6,925 nt of DNA, from contig JAUIMD010000103.1 in NCBI GenBank assembly GCA_030433225.1, positions 1 through 6,925 on the forward strand. The letters run 5' to 3'. Origin of the DNA: Bacteroidia bacterium (lineage in GTDB: Bacteria; Bacteroidota; Bacteroidia; Bacteroidales; UBA5342). The notes under the pieces were generated by a model, which was given only the letters and a program-made list of their open reading frames with translations, ran no database searches and had not been told where the DNA came from. Position 1 is the first letter of the stretch, and each line of letters opens with the position of its first letter. This document shows, piece by piece, positions 1 to 6,590 of the stretch. The translations under genes and the position numbers were made by a program.

Positions 1-442
1 AGGCCAACGCTGATAAAACCAGCGAAGAATCGCCATAGGGCTGGTTGAGGTAGCGCTCTTTAAACTCCTCAATCACCACTTTTTTTTGCGTATCCAGACT
101 TTTGTGGGAAAAGGCCAGCTCAAGCATGCGATCCGATTCCAGCCAAAACCCTGTTTCCACATTAATGGCAGGTATGGTGAGGTAAAAATTGGTGAAATCG
201 CTGCTGGTCCAGGCATTGTTGTCTCCCCCTGCCTGCTGTATGGGGTCGTCGTACGATGGAATGTTAACAGACCCGCCAAACATCAGGTGTTCAAACAAAT
301 GCGCAAAACCGGTTTTGTCGGGGTTTTCATCCTTGCTGCCTACATCGTACATTACGTTTATGGCCACCATGGGCGTGGAGCGATCTTCGTTATGCAGTAC
401 ACGCAGGCCATTGGGCAACACAAACCTCGAAAATTTAATCAT
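1..442 (-). CDS. M16 family zinc metallopeptidase (insulinase/pitrilysin-like), N-terminal part, cut by window edge
   Basis: The reading frame starts at ATG 442 and runs off the left edge, giving 147 residues of a protein that normally has 400 or more. It opens directly with the M16 first strand (FVLPNGLRV, residues 7-15). The inverted zinc motif HLFEH follows at residues 48-52: H48 and H52 bind zinc and E51 is the catalytic base. The downstream KKVVIEEFKER segment (120-130) is where the third ligand glutamate of the family lies. The GGDNNAWTSSDFTNF stretch (72-86) is also typical of M16. No signal peptide is visible before the catalytic fold, so this looks like a cytoplasmic member, although related proteins in this phylum can be exported. 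ATG 442 is the only ATG in the open frame, which closes with a stop codon at 494-496. The gene follows topA by 57 bp on the same strand and has no obvious promoter of its own, so co-transcription is likely. The family call is secure; the substrate is unknown. Confidence 0.93.
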   Translation of the reverse strand, partial: MIKFSRFVLPNGLRVLHNEDRSTPMVAINVMYDVGSKDENPDKTGFAHLFEHLMFGGSVNIPSYDDPIQQAGGDNNAWTSSDFTNFYLTIPAINVETGFWLESDRMLELAFSHKSLDTQKKVVIEEFKERYLNQPYGDSSLVLSALA

Positions 443-499
443 ATACGAATGGTGCGTTTTCCGTTGATTTTTCCACCTAAAAGGGGGGAATTCCTATGC

Positions 500-2839
500 T
501 TAGGACTTCTTTTTACGTGCCCCACCGCGTTTGGGTTTTTCCGGAGTTTCTTCAATAATCTTTCTACAATCTTCCAAACTTAAACTTAAAGGATCGGTTC
601 CTTTGGCAATTTTATAGTTCTTCTTTTTGTATGAAATGTACGGGCCAAACCTTCCTTTTAAAATTTGCAGTTCGGGTTCTTCTTCAAAGGTTTTAAGCTT
701 GTTGAGTTCCTCCTGAATGCGTTTGGCTTTAATTTTTTCAATCGCCTCTTCCAAGGTTATTTCCATAGGATCTTCGCCTTTTGGTATGGAAACAAACTTG
801 CTGTTGTGGCGGATGTACGGACCGAAACGGCCAATGCCAATTACCACGGTTTTGTCTTCAAAATCGCCCAATGTACGGGGCAGTTTAAACAGTTCCAGGG
901 CCTCCTCGAGGGTAATGGTTTCTATGGACTGTCCTTTAAGCAGGCTGGCAAAAGTGGGTTTTTCTTCATCGTCCTGCGTACCAATTTGGGCAATGGGGCC
1001 AAAACGACCTAAACGTACCGAAAGTGGTTTGCCCGATTTTGGGTCGGTTCCCAAAACGCGTTCACCCACCTGGCGTTCGGCATTTTTCACCGTTTCTTCC
1101 ACGGCGGGTTGGAAATCTTTATAAAAATCCTGTAAGGCGCTGGTCCATTGCAGTTTTCCTGATGCTATGTTGTCAAATTCCACCTCAATGTTTGCGGTAA
1201 AATTATAGTCCATAATGTCTTTAAAATGCTCATCTAAAAAGTCGTTTACCACAATTCCTATATCGGGGGGGAACAACTTTTTCTTTTCGGCACCAGTAAT
1301 TTCGGTTTTGGTGGCCGATGCAATTTCTCCATCTGCCAGGCTATATTCCTTGTATGTGCGTTCCACCCCGTCGCGGTCTTCTTTAACCACATACTCGCGG
1401 TTTTGGATGGTGGAAATGGTGGGGGCATAGGTAGAAGGACGGCCAATGCCCAGCTCCTCGAGCTTACGTACAAGGCTTGCCTCGGTATAGCGCGGAGGCC
1501 GCTGGCTGAACCGTTCGGTGGCCACTATGCTTTGCGATCCCAAAGCCTGCCCTACTTCTAAGGGAGGCAATAAAGATTCGTTGCCGTTTTGTGTAGTTTC
1601 CCCTTCGTCATCGGTAGACTCGATGTACAGGCGCAGGAATCCATCGAAGGTAATTACCTCACCGGAAGCCACAAACTTTTGTTTACTGCCCGATACTTTG
1701 ATGGTAGCAGTGGTTTTTTCGAGTTCGGCATCGGCCATTTGTGATGCAACGGCACGTTTCCAAATGAGTTCATACAAGCGTTGCTCCTGGTTTCCACCTT
1801 CAATTTCATGCTTATCCATGTACGATGGACGGATGGCTTCGTGCGCCTCTTGTGCCCCTTTTGATTTGGTGCTGTAGTTGCGTGTTTTTACATATTTGGC
1901 ACCGGCCATGGAGGTGATTTCTGCCTTGGCAGCGTTCAATGCCAGTTTTGACAGGTTCACCGAGTCGGTACGCATGTAGGTGATAAAACCGGCTTCGTAA
2001 AGGCGTTGGGCAATGGCCATGGTTTGCGATACGGAATAGCCCAGTTTTCTACTGGCCTCCTGCTGTAGGGTGGAAGTAGTAAAGGGGGCTGCAGGGGATC
2101 GTTTGCCGGGCTTTTTTACCACATTTTCGATGGAGTAGGTGCTTTGACGGCATTCCTCCAAAAATTTTTGCACCGCCTTTTCATTTTTAAAGCGGGTATC
2201 AAGTTCTGCTTTTATCGTCTGCTCTTTTCCGTTTTCATCCACCAGCGTAAAGTGGCCGATCACCCGAAAATTCGATTCGCTTTTAAAGGCCTGAATTTCC
2301 CGTTCGCGCTCCACAATGAGTTTTACCGTTACCGATTGTACCCTTCCGGCCGATAAGGAGGGTTTAACTTTTTTCCAAAGAATGGGCGACACTTCGAAAC
2401 CTACAATTCGGTCCAAAATGCGTCGTGCCTGCTGTGCGTTCACCAAATCCTGGTCAATGTCCTTAGGATGCTCAACGGCATGCATAATGGCATCTTTGGT
2501 AATTTCATGAAAAACAATGCGTTTGGTTTTGGAAGGATCCAGTTTTAAAGCTTCCTTCAGGTGCCAGGCAATGGCCTCTCCTTCCCGGTCTTCATCGGAA
2601 GCGAGCCATACTGTACTGGCTTCTTTGGCCAGTTTTTTTAGTTCGGTAACTACCTTTTTTTTATCGGCCTGTACCTCGTAGCTTGGCTTAAAATTGTTGG
2701 CAATGTCAATGCCCGAATCTTTCTTTTTCAGATCCCGAATGTGACCAAAACTTGACTTTACCTGAAAATTCTTGCCCAGAAATTTCTCAATTGTTTTTGC
2801 CTTTGCCGGCGACTCCACTATTACCAGGTTCTCTATCAT
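500..2839 (-). CDS. topA: DNA topoisomerase I (type IA)
   Basis: The enzyme relaxes negative supercoils by nicking one strand through a 5'-phosphotyrosine link and passing the other strand. The product is 779 residues from the chosen start. The Toprim domain (about 3-115) shows E9 in NLVIVESPAK and the acidic triad D82/D84/E86 in SDEDREGEA. The SAGRVQSV segment (163-170) is typical of the family. The catalytic tyrosine is Y288 in GFITYMRTDS, with R290 beside it. The GIGRPSTYAPTI motif (464-475) is also present. The C-terminus has no four-cysteine zinc ribbons; instead there are at least three topoisomerase C-terminal repeats with GRFGP cores near 611, 670 and 729, then a lysine-rich DNA-binding tail (RKKKS). 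The frame stays open upstream to an ATG at 2893. That would add 18 residues with no family counterpart, whereas family members usually start a few residues before NLVIVESPAKAKTIEKF, so ATG 2839 is preferred. topA lies between the lipoate ligase and the M16 protease, all on the minus strand. Confidence 0.97.
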   Translation of the reverse strand: MIENLVIVESPAKAKTIEKFLGKNFQVKSSFGHIRDLKKKDSGIDIANNFKPSYEVQADKKKVVTELKKLAKEASTVWLASDEDREGEAIAWHLKEALKLDPSKTKRIVFHEITKDAIMHAVEHPKDIDQDLVNAQQARRILDRIVGFEVSPILWKKVKPSLSAGRVQSVTVKLIVEREREIQAFKSESNFRVIGHFTLVDENGKEQTIKAELDTRFKNEKAVQKFLEECRQSTYSIENVVKKPGKRSPAAPFTTSTLQQEASRKLGYSVSQTMAIAQRLYEAGFITYMRTDSVNLSKLALNAAKAEITSMAGAKYVKTRNYSTKSKGAQEAHEAIRPSYMDKHEIEGGNQEQRLYELIWKRAVASQMADAELEKTTATIKVSGSKQKFVASGEVITFDGFLRLYIESTDDEGETTQNGNESLLPPLEVGQALGSQSIVATERFSQRPPRYTEASLVRKLEELGIGRPSTYAPTISTIQNREYVVKEDRDGVERTYKEYSLADGEIASATKTEITGAEKKKLFPPDIGIVVNDFLDEHFKDIMDYNFTANIEVEFDNIASGKLQWTSALQDFYKDFQPAVEETVKNAERQVGERVLGTDPKSGKPLSVRLGRFGPIAQIGTQDDEEKPTFASLLKGQSIETITLEEALELFKLPRTLGDFEDKTVVIGIGRFGPYIRHNSKFVSIPKGEDPMEITLEEAIEKIKAKRIQEELNKLKTFEEEPELQILKGRFGPYISYKKKNYKIAKGTDPLSLSLEDCRKIIEETPEKPKRGGARKKKS

Positions 2840-2868
2840 TGCGCTGTTTTTCTTCCAGAAATTTTTTG

Positions 2869-2900
2869 CAAATAAAGCTATTTCGTGGCTCATTTACCAA
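2869..2900 (-). promoter_or_regulatory. candidate topA promoter, Bacteroidota type
   Basis: On the minus strand, TTG (2900-2898) is followed after 21 bp by TTTATTTG (2876-2869). This is one mismatch from the TAnnTTTG -7 box, and the upstream box partly matches the TTTG -33 element of the Bacteroidota primary sigma factor. It would start transcription near 2862, downstream of the alternative ATG at 2893 and about 23 nt before ATG 2839. If real, it supports the shorter TopA. The match is modest and AT-rich DNA yields such matches by chance. Confidence 0.3.
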
Positions 2901-3002
2901 TTTTTAAAATTGATTATCAGCCTGTACAGGGTTAATCTGCGTTAATTTTTTGCAAAAAGGAGGCGCTGAAATTCAGCTAAACAGAAGTATGTTTACGCTT
3001 TT
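2894..3002. repeat. ligase-topA spacer with four short perfect palindromes
   Basis: The 109-bp spacer holds CAATTTT-T-AAAATTG (2898-2912), CCTGTACAGG (2921-2930), TTTTTGCAAAAA (2947-2958) and GCTGAA-A-TTCAGC (2965-2977). GTTAAT is also directly repeated 10 bp apart (2931 and 2941). None has the GC-rich stem plus T-run of an intrinsic terminator. They could be operator sites for topA, weak RNA structures after the ligase gene, or chance in AT-rich DNA. The palindromes are directly visible; a function is not. Confidence 0.4.
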
Positions 3003-3896
3003 TTAAGCCGGTTGGAAGTGCAGTACATCAAAGGGTTTTCCCAGCATTTGGGATGCTCCGTTTTGTAAGGAAAGGCTTTTGTTTTCGGGTTCAATGGCTT
3101 TGATAATCCCCTTTTCCACATAAATTTTTACCTGCTCGCCGGTGTTTGGAAGCGTGCCTGTAAAGCTGAACTTTGGGGAGTATCCAAAATTCCATTCCCA
3201 GGTACTGTATTTTTCGGTCACCAGATTTTGTATGTATTGTATTTGGGTGGCAGAAAGGTGAAAAGGTTGTGCTTCACGATTTTCCATAAAATAGTGAATA
3301 ATGTCGCCGGTGAGTTGCTCAATGTTGGTGGAGGCGCGCCACTCATCAAAAATGTTGGTTACGGTGCTCGAAATGCTTTTTACCGCTTTGCTTTCAAACT
3401 TTTTATTTACGGGAATCAGCACCTCAACCAGGTGTTGCAAATTGGCATTGATTAATAAGGTACCATGGTGCATTACCCGGTTTTTTATGGTGTGGCAGGC
3501 TGTGCCTGTAATTTTTTTCCCATGTAGCTGAAGGTTGTTGCGCGGGCCCATTTCCACCTCTATGCCTTTTTTGTTGAGGGCTTCTATTACCGGTTGCAGA
3601 AATGCAGCAAAGTCCACTTTGTTTTCGCCACTTACGTTTTTAATGTGTGAAAAGTTAAGGTTCCCCAAATCGTGGTACACACTTCCACCTCCAGATAAGC
3701 GCCGAACCACATCCATTTTGTGTTGCCTTAAAAACGGTTGATTCAGTTCCGAAAAGGCGTTTTGATGCTTCCCAACAATTACAGAAGGGGTATTGCGGTA
3801 CAAAAACAACACTTCGGTACTCAAACGTCGAATGAGAAACTCCTCACAGGCAATGTTAAAATAAGGATTTTGAGATTGGCTGTAAAGAATTTGCAT
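3003..3896 (-). CDS. lplA: lipoate--protein ligase (LplA family)
   Basis: This family activates lipoate with ATP to lipoyl-AMP and transfers it to the lysine of E2 or GcvH lipoyl domains in the cytoplasm, salvaging free lipoate. The 297-residue product has the adenylate-binding signature RRLSGGGSVYHDLGNLNFS (65-83). It also has GKKITGTA (126-133) with K128 at the catalytic-lysine position, and HGTLLIN (144-150). Residues from about 180 to 297 fit the C-terminal accessory domain seen in ligases that catalyse both half reactions. The protein is somewhat shorter than E. coli LplA. ATG 3896 gives the usual short lead into the first strand, and no Shine-Dalgarno sequence is visible. It is the first gene of the minus-strand block, 109 bp ahead of topA, and is divergent from the nucleoside kinase. 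An octanoyl-transferase role in the same fold superfamily is less likely given the accessory domain. The acceptor protein is not encoded nearby. Confidence 0.92.
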   Translation of the reverse strand: MQILYSQSQNPYFNIACEEFLIRRLSTEVLFLYRNTPSVIVGKHQNAFSELNQPFLRQHKMDVVRRLSGGGSVYHDLGNLNFSHIKNVSGENKVDFAAFLQPVIEALNKKGIEVEMGPRNNLQLHGKKITGTACHTIKNRVMHHGTLLINANLQHLVEVLIPVNKKFESKAVKSISSTVTNIFDEWRASTNIEQLTGDIIHYFMENREAQPFHLSATQIQYIQNLVTEKYSTWEWNFGYSPKFSFTGTLPNTGEQVKIYVEKGIIKAIEPENKSLSLQNGASQMLGKPFDVLHFQPA

Positions 3897-3930
3897 GATG
3901 GGCTGAATTAAGGATACATTGAATCACCTA

Positions 3931-3961
3931 CAAAAGAAATACATATTTGCCGCTACTCCAA
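3931..3961 (-). promoter_or_regulatory. candidate promoter for the lipoate ligase gene
   Basis: On the minus strand, TTG (3961-3959), a 20-bp spacer and TTCTTTTG (3938-3931) approximate the Bacteroidota -33 TTTG / -7 TAnnTTTG pattern, with one mismatch in the -7 box. Transcription would start near 3924, about 28 nt before ATG 3896. The spacer contains one copy of the ATATTTGCCGCT repeat, and a second copy begins at the -33 box. Confidence 0.33.
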
Positions 3962-3976
3962 TATTTGCCGCTTACT
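3943..3976. repeat. direct repeat ATATTTGCCGCT(T)ACT, 18-bp period
   Basis: ATATTTGCCGCTACT (3943-3957) is repeated as ATATTTGCCGCTTACT (3961-3976); the first 12 bases are identical and one T is inserted after them. Related copies lie further along the same spacer: ATTTGCGCCG (4005-4014) and ATTTGCCGGTTAC (4041-4053). The pair overlaps the candidate ligase promoter, so a regulator binding site is possible. A copied promoter-like segment is the other simple reading, because ATTTG overlaps the -7 consensus. Confidence 0.5.
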
Positions 3977-4002
3977 TTTAAGAAAACCGTCGATGTATTT
4001 TA

Positions 4003-4010
4003 TACATTTG
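4003..4010 (+). promoter_or_regulatory. -7 box of candidate promoter for the deoxynucleoside kinase gene
   Basis: TACATTTG is an exact match to the Bacteroidota TAnnTTTG -7 element. A good TTTG -33 box is not seen at the expected distance, where the sequence is TTTTAAG (3976-3982). Transcription would start near 4017, giving a leader of about 100 nt before ATG 4117. Confidence 0.45.
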
Positions 4011-4015
4011 CGCCG

Positions 4016-4027
4016 CACCTTAAGGTG
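4016..4027. promoter_or_regulatory. 12-bp perfect palindrome at the predicted kinase transcription start
   Basis: CACCTTAAGGTG is a perfect inverted repeat that falls on the predicted start site of the kinase transcript. Its place and symmetry suit an operator for a dimeric repressor. With no spacer it is a poor RNA hairpin. Only the symmetry and position are direct evidence. Confidence 0.3.
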
Positions 4028-4066
4028 AGTTTTACGGCCAATTTGCCGGTTACAGGAAAACACAAA

Positions 4067-4082
4067 AGTCGAATTTTCGGCT
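4067..4082 (+). other. small hairpin in the kinase leader
   Basis: AGTCGAATTTTCGGCT can fold as AGUCGA-AUUU-UCGGCU, six pairs with one U-G wobble, 35 nt before ATG 4117. A weaker CGGC/GCCG pairing lies at 4035-4048. No known riboswitch is recognised in this leader. Confidence 0.25.
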
Positions 4083-4116
4083 AAAAGTTTGAATTACAGA
4101 ACACGGAAACAGGTAC

Positions 4117-4755
4117 ATGCATCGGTTTATTGTTATTGAAGGAAATATTGGTGCGGGAAAAACGTCGCTGGCAACAAGCATTGCAGAGGAATACATGGGG
4201 AAACTCATTCTGGAACGCTTTACCGAAAATCCGTTTTTACCCCGTTTTTATGAAAACCCGAAAGAGCACGCCTTTTCGGTGGAACTCTCCTTTTTGGCCG
4301 ACCGTTACAACCAGTTAAAAACTACGTTGGATACTCCCGGGCTGTTCAGCAATTTTATAATTGCGGATTACTACTTTGCCAAATCCCTCATTTTTGCACG
4401 CGTAACACTGGATGATGAAGAGTATAAACTGTTCCGTCAACTGTACGACATTATGAATCATGCACTTCCGAGACCTGATTTGTTGGTGTATTTAAAATCC
4501 AGCACCGGGCGATTACTGGACAATATAGGGAAGCGGGGGCGCGACTTTGAAAAGCACATTTCCAAAGAATATTTAAACAAGATTAATGATAGTTACATGG
4601 CTTTTTTCAGGCAGGCAAATTATCCTATACTTGTTTTAGACTTGCAGGAGGAGACCGATTTTGTGCATAATCAAGGGCATTATGAAAAGGTAAAATCCTA
4701 CATTTTTAAAGAGAAATTTTCACCCGGTATTCACTTTTTATCTCTGGATGCGTAA
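4117..4755 (+). CDS. deoxynucleoside kinase family protein (dNK fold)
   Basis: Members of this family phosphorylate deoxynucleosides to 5'-monophosphates with NTP as donor, feeding the dNTP salvage pathway in the cytoplasm. The 212-residue product begins with the Walker A loop EGNIGAGKTS (8-17). E33 (LILERF) sits where the family has its substrate-base-contacting glutamate region. DLLVYL (121-126) is the typical core strand, and KRGRDFE (139-145) is the arginine-rich lid that closes on the phosphates. The usual (D/E)RS motif after strand 3 reads IADYYFAKS (82-90): D84 is kept but the Arg is replaced by Tyr. I associate this variant with a second dNK type in Bacteroidota. ATG 4117 places the P-loop at the usual distance from the N-terminus. 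The gene stands alone on the plus strand, divergent from the lipoate ligase and 104 bp before the lipoprotein gene. Whether it prefers purine or pyrimidine substrates cannot be told. Confidence 0.9.
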   Translation: MHRFIVIEGNIGAGKTSLATSIAEEYMGKLILERFTENPFLPRFYENPKEHAFSVELSFLADRYNQLKTTLDTPGLFSNFIIADYYFAKSLIFARVTLDDEEYKLFRQLYDIMNHALPRPDLLVYLKSSTGRLLDNIGKRGRDFEKHISKEYLNKINDSYMAFFRQANYPILVLDLQEETDFVHNQGHYEKVKSYIFKEKFSPGIHFLSLDA

Positions 4756-4802
4756 ATCTTTCAGAAATACAGCGTCAATTATACAAAAGTGGGATATTTT
4801 CT

Positions 4803-4810
4803 TAAATTTG
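4803..4810 (+). promoter_or_regulatory. -7 box of candidate promoter for the TPR lipoprotein gene
   Basis: TAAATTTG exactly matches the Bacteroidota TAnnTTTG -7 element. The -33 position (around 4779-4783) reads TTATA, only a partial match. Transcription would begin near 4817, leaving an A/T-rich leader of about 43 nt with no Shine-Dalgarno sequence, which is usual in this phylum. It suggests that the lipoprotein gene has its own promoter rather than depending on the kinase transcript. Confidence 0.5.
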
Positions 4811-4859
4811 TCTTGATATAGCGATCGTAAGATTAAATTAACAATAAATATTACTACAA

Positions 4860-6569
4860 ATGAAAAAGGCAATGAGTAAAGTCGGAATGCTGTTTGCAGC
4901 CGGACTAATTCTTTTGAGCAGTTGTTCAAAAATTCCAGGATCGTTTGAAGATGTAACGGTAGACGTGAACCCTTCACCCCTGGAAGTACATGGTGGAACA
5001 GTGGATGCAACCATTAGTGCAACGTTCCCAGAAAAATATGTACCGAAAAAAGCAATCGTGGAAATCACTCCGGTATTAAAATACAATGGCGGAGAAGTAG
5101 CCGGAAAAACGTTTACCGTACAAGGTGAAAAGGCAGAAGGAAATAACAAAATTATTACTGAATTAGGAGGTAGCATCAGCGAAAAAGTATCGTTCGCATA
5201 TACCGATGAAATGCGTCTTTCAGAATTGGTAGTAAGAGCAAAAGTAATTGTAGGCAGCAAAGAAAAAGTATTGCCCGATTATAAAATTGCAGACGGTGTA
5301 ATTGCTACTTCGCAGTTGGTTGACTACGAAGGCGGATTGGCCATTTTAGGAAAAAGCGGTTTTGAGCGTGTAACTTACGATACAAAAGAAGCCGATATCA
5401 AATTTGCAATTCAACAATCCAACATCCGCTCATCAGAAATGAAAAAGCAGGAGATTGTTGCCATCAAAGATTACCTGAAGTCAATTAGCGATACCGATAA
5501 CGTGACCATTGAGCACCTTGACATTTCTGCTTATGCATCACCTGATGGTCCTACCGACTTAAACGAAAAAGTATCTGCCGGACGGGAAACTTCCTCTAAA
5601 AAATACATGCAGCGTGAGCTGAAGCGTTCAAAAGTTGAATTGGATGATGATAAATTCCTGGCAAACGCTACTCCCGAAGACTGGGAAGGATTTAAAGTAT
5701 TGCTTGAGCAATCAGACATTCAAGATAAAGATTTGATTTTACGCGTTCTTTCTATGTATGATGATCCTGCGGTTCGTGAAAAGGAAATTCGTAACCTTTC
5801 AAGTGCCTTTGCAGAAATCAAAGAAACTATTTTACCTGAATTGCGTCGTGCCAAGCTTAGCTTAAACGTTAGCATCATGGGTAAATCAGATGAGATGATT
5901 AAGGAACTTGCTGCATCTCGTCCTTACCGCTTGAGCGTAATTGAGTTATTGTATGCTGCCGAAATGGCTGAGGATGCTGCTACCAAACTAGAGTATTACA
6001 AAAACGCTACTTCTTTCTACCCAGAAGACTGGAGAGGATACAACAACATGGGTGTTGTGTACTACAGTGAAGATAACATTAAAGAAGCTGAACTGTCATT
6101 TGCAAAAGCAAACAATGTAAAAAGCGATCAGCCTGAGATTATTAATAACTTAGGTGTTATGGCGTTAACCGGAGAAAACTACTCCGTTGCTGAGCAATAT
6201 TTTGGCCGTGCTGCCGGTGCGGGTCCTGAGTTGGATTACAACCTGGGTATTATTAACCTGGAAAAAACTGAGTATGGTGTTGCCGATCAAAAATTTGCCG
6301 GATACAATACCAACAACGCTGGTTTAACCAAAATTTTACTGAAAGACTACAGCAGTGCCTTGAGCATTTTAGGTGGTGTTGAAGCCCCTGATGCTTTAAC
6401 ATATTACCTTACTGCTATTGCTGCAGCGCGTACCAGCGATAAAGACCTGGTATTGTCTTCGTTGAAAAAAGCAATTGACATGGATGGTAGCTATGCTAAA
6501 TTAGCAGGAACGGATGCTGAGTTTATGGCGTATTTCATGGAAGATGAATTTAAAGGCTTAATGGACTAG
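4860..6569 (+). CDS. lipoprotein with OmpA-like segment and C-terminal TPR repeats
   Basis: The 569-residue protein has a lipoprotein signal peptide: KK near the N-terminus, a hydrophobic core (8-19) and lipobox LSSC with Cys22, so it should be lipidated and sit in the cell envelope. Residues 24 to about 150 are predicted beta-rich and I recognise no named domain. Residues 215-250 (VTIEHLDISAYASPDG, then N235 and R242) resemble the OmpA-like peptidoglycan-associated fold. An insert follows with DWEGFKVLLEQSDI and ILPELRRAKL (274-334), the pattern found in Bacteroidota OmpA-like outer-membrane proteins. In the OmpA alignment the diaminopimelate-binding Asp is Ser227 while the Arg (R242) is kept, so peptidoglycan binding is uncertain. 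From about 375 to 545 there are TPR-like helices, clearest at WRGYNNMGVVYYSEDNIKEA (391-410) and PEIINNLGVMALTGENYSVA (425-444). It has its own promoter-like box and a strong terminator, so it is probably a single-gene unit. A scaffold or assembly role in the envelope is inference. Confidence 0.85.
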   Translation: MKKAMSKVGMLFAAGLILLSSCSKIPGSFEDVTVDVNPSPLEVHGGTVDATISATFPEKYVPKKAIVEITPVLKYNGGEVAGKTFTVQGEKAEGNNKIITELGGSISEKVSFAYTDEMRLSELVVRAKVIVGSKEKVLPDYKIADGVIATSQLVDYEGGLAILGKSGFERVTYDTKEADIKFAIQQSNIRSSEMKKQEIVAIKDYLKSISDTDNVTIEHLDISAYASPDGPTDLNEKVSAGRETSSKKYMQRELKRSKVELDDDKFLANATPEDWEGFKVLLEQSDIQDKDLILRVLSMYDDPAVREKEIRNLSSAFAEIKETILPELRRAKLSLNVSIMGKSDEMIKELAASRPYRLSVIELLYAAEMAEDAATKLEYYKNATSFYPEDWRGYNNMGVVYYSEDNIKEAELSFAKANNVKSDQPEIINNLGVMALTGENYSVAEQYFGRAAGAGPELDYNLGIINLEKTEYGVADQKFAGYNTNNAGLTKILLKDYSSALSILGGVEAPDALTYYLTAIAAARTSDKDLVLSSLKKAIDMDGSYAKLAGTDAEFMAYFMEDEFKGLMD

Positions 6570-6590
6570 GCAAGTCACCAAAACGTATAC

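Noticed and set aside
493..504. Hairpin CCTA/TAGG over the topA stop codon as a terminator
   Set aside because: The stem is only four pairs and there is no T-run on the minus strand; the next gene starts 57 bp on, so termination here is unlikely.
86..583. Plus-strand open frame of 165 codons near the left edge
   Set aside because: It lies opposite the M16 protease and the topA 3' end, which both carry clear family motifs; the translated sequence resembles no protein family and crosses both genes.
665..2510. Several plus-strand open frames of 64-135 codons
   Set aside because: All are antisense to topA, overlap one another and have no recognisable motif; they follow from the codon structure of the real gene.
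2840..2893. N-terminal extension of TopA from ATG 2893
   Set aside because: The added 18 residues do not match the conserved type IA start, and a promoter-like element lies inside this stretch.
2860..2956. Direct repeat AATTTTTTGCAAA at 2860 and 2944
   Set aside because: It is short and of low complexity; one copy is inside the possible topA leader and the other in the spacer, with no further copies seen, so chance is the simplest reading.
3897..4116. tRNA, small RNA or riboswitch in the divergent spacer
   Set aside because: Only short weak hairpins are visible; there is no cloverleaf, T-loop sequence or known riboswitch core.
4838..5260. Minus-strand frames at the start of the lipoprotein gene
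   Set aside because: They run opposite the signal peptide and N-terminal domain of a well-supported gene, and their translation shows no family features.
4860..6569. SusD-like nutrient-binding lipoprotein
   Set aside because: It shares the lipoprotein signal and TPR-like helices, but has no SusC partner nearby, and the OmpA-like segment with its DWEG/PELRRA insert points to a different family.
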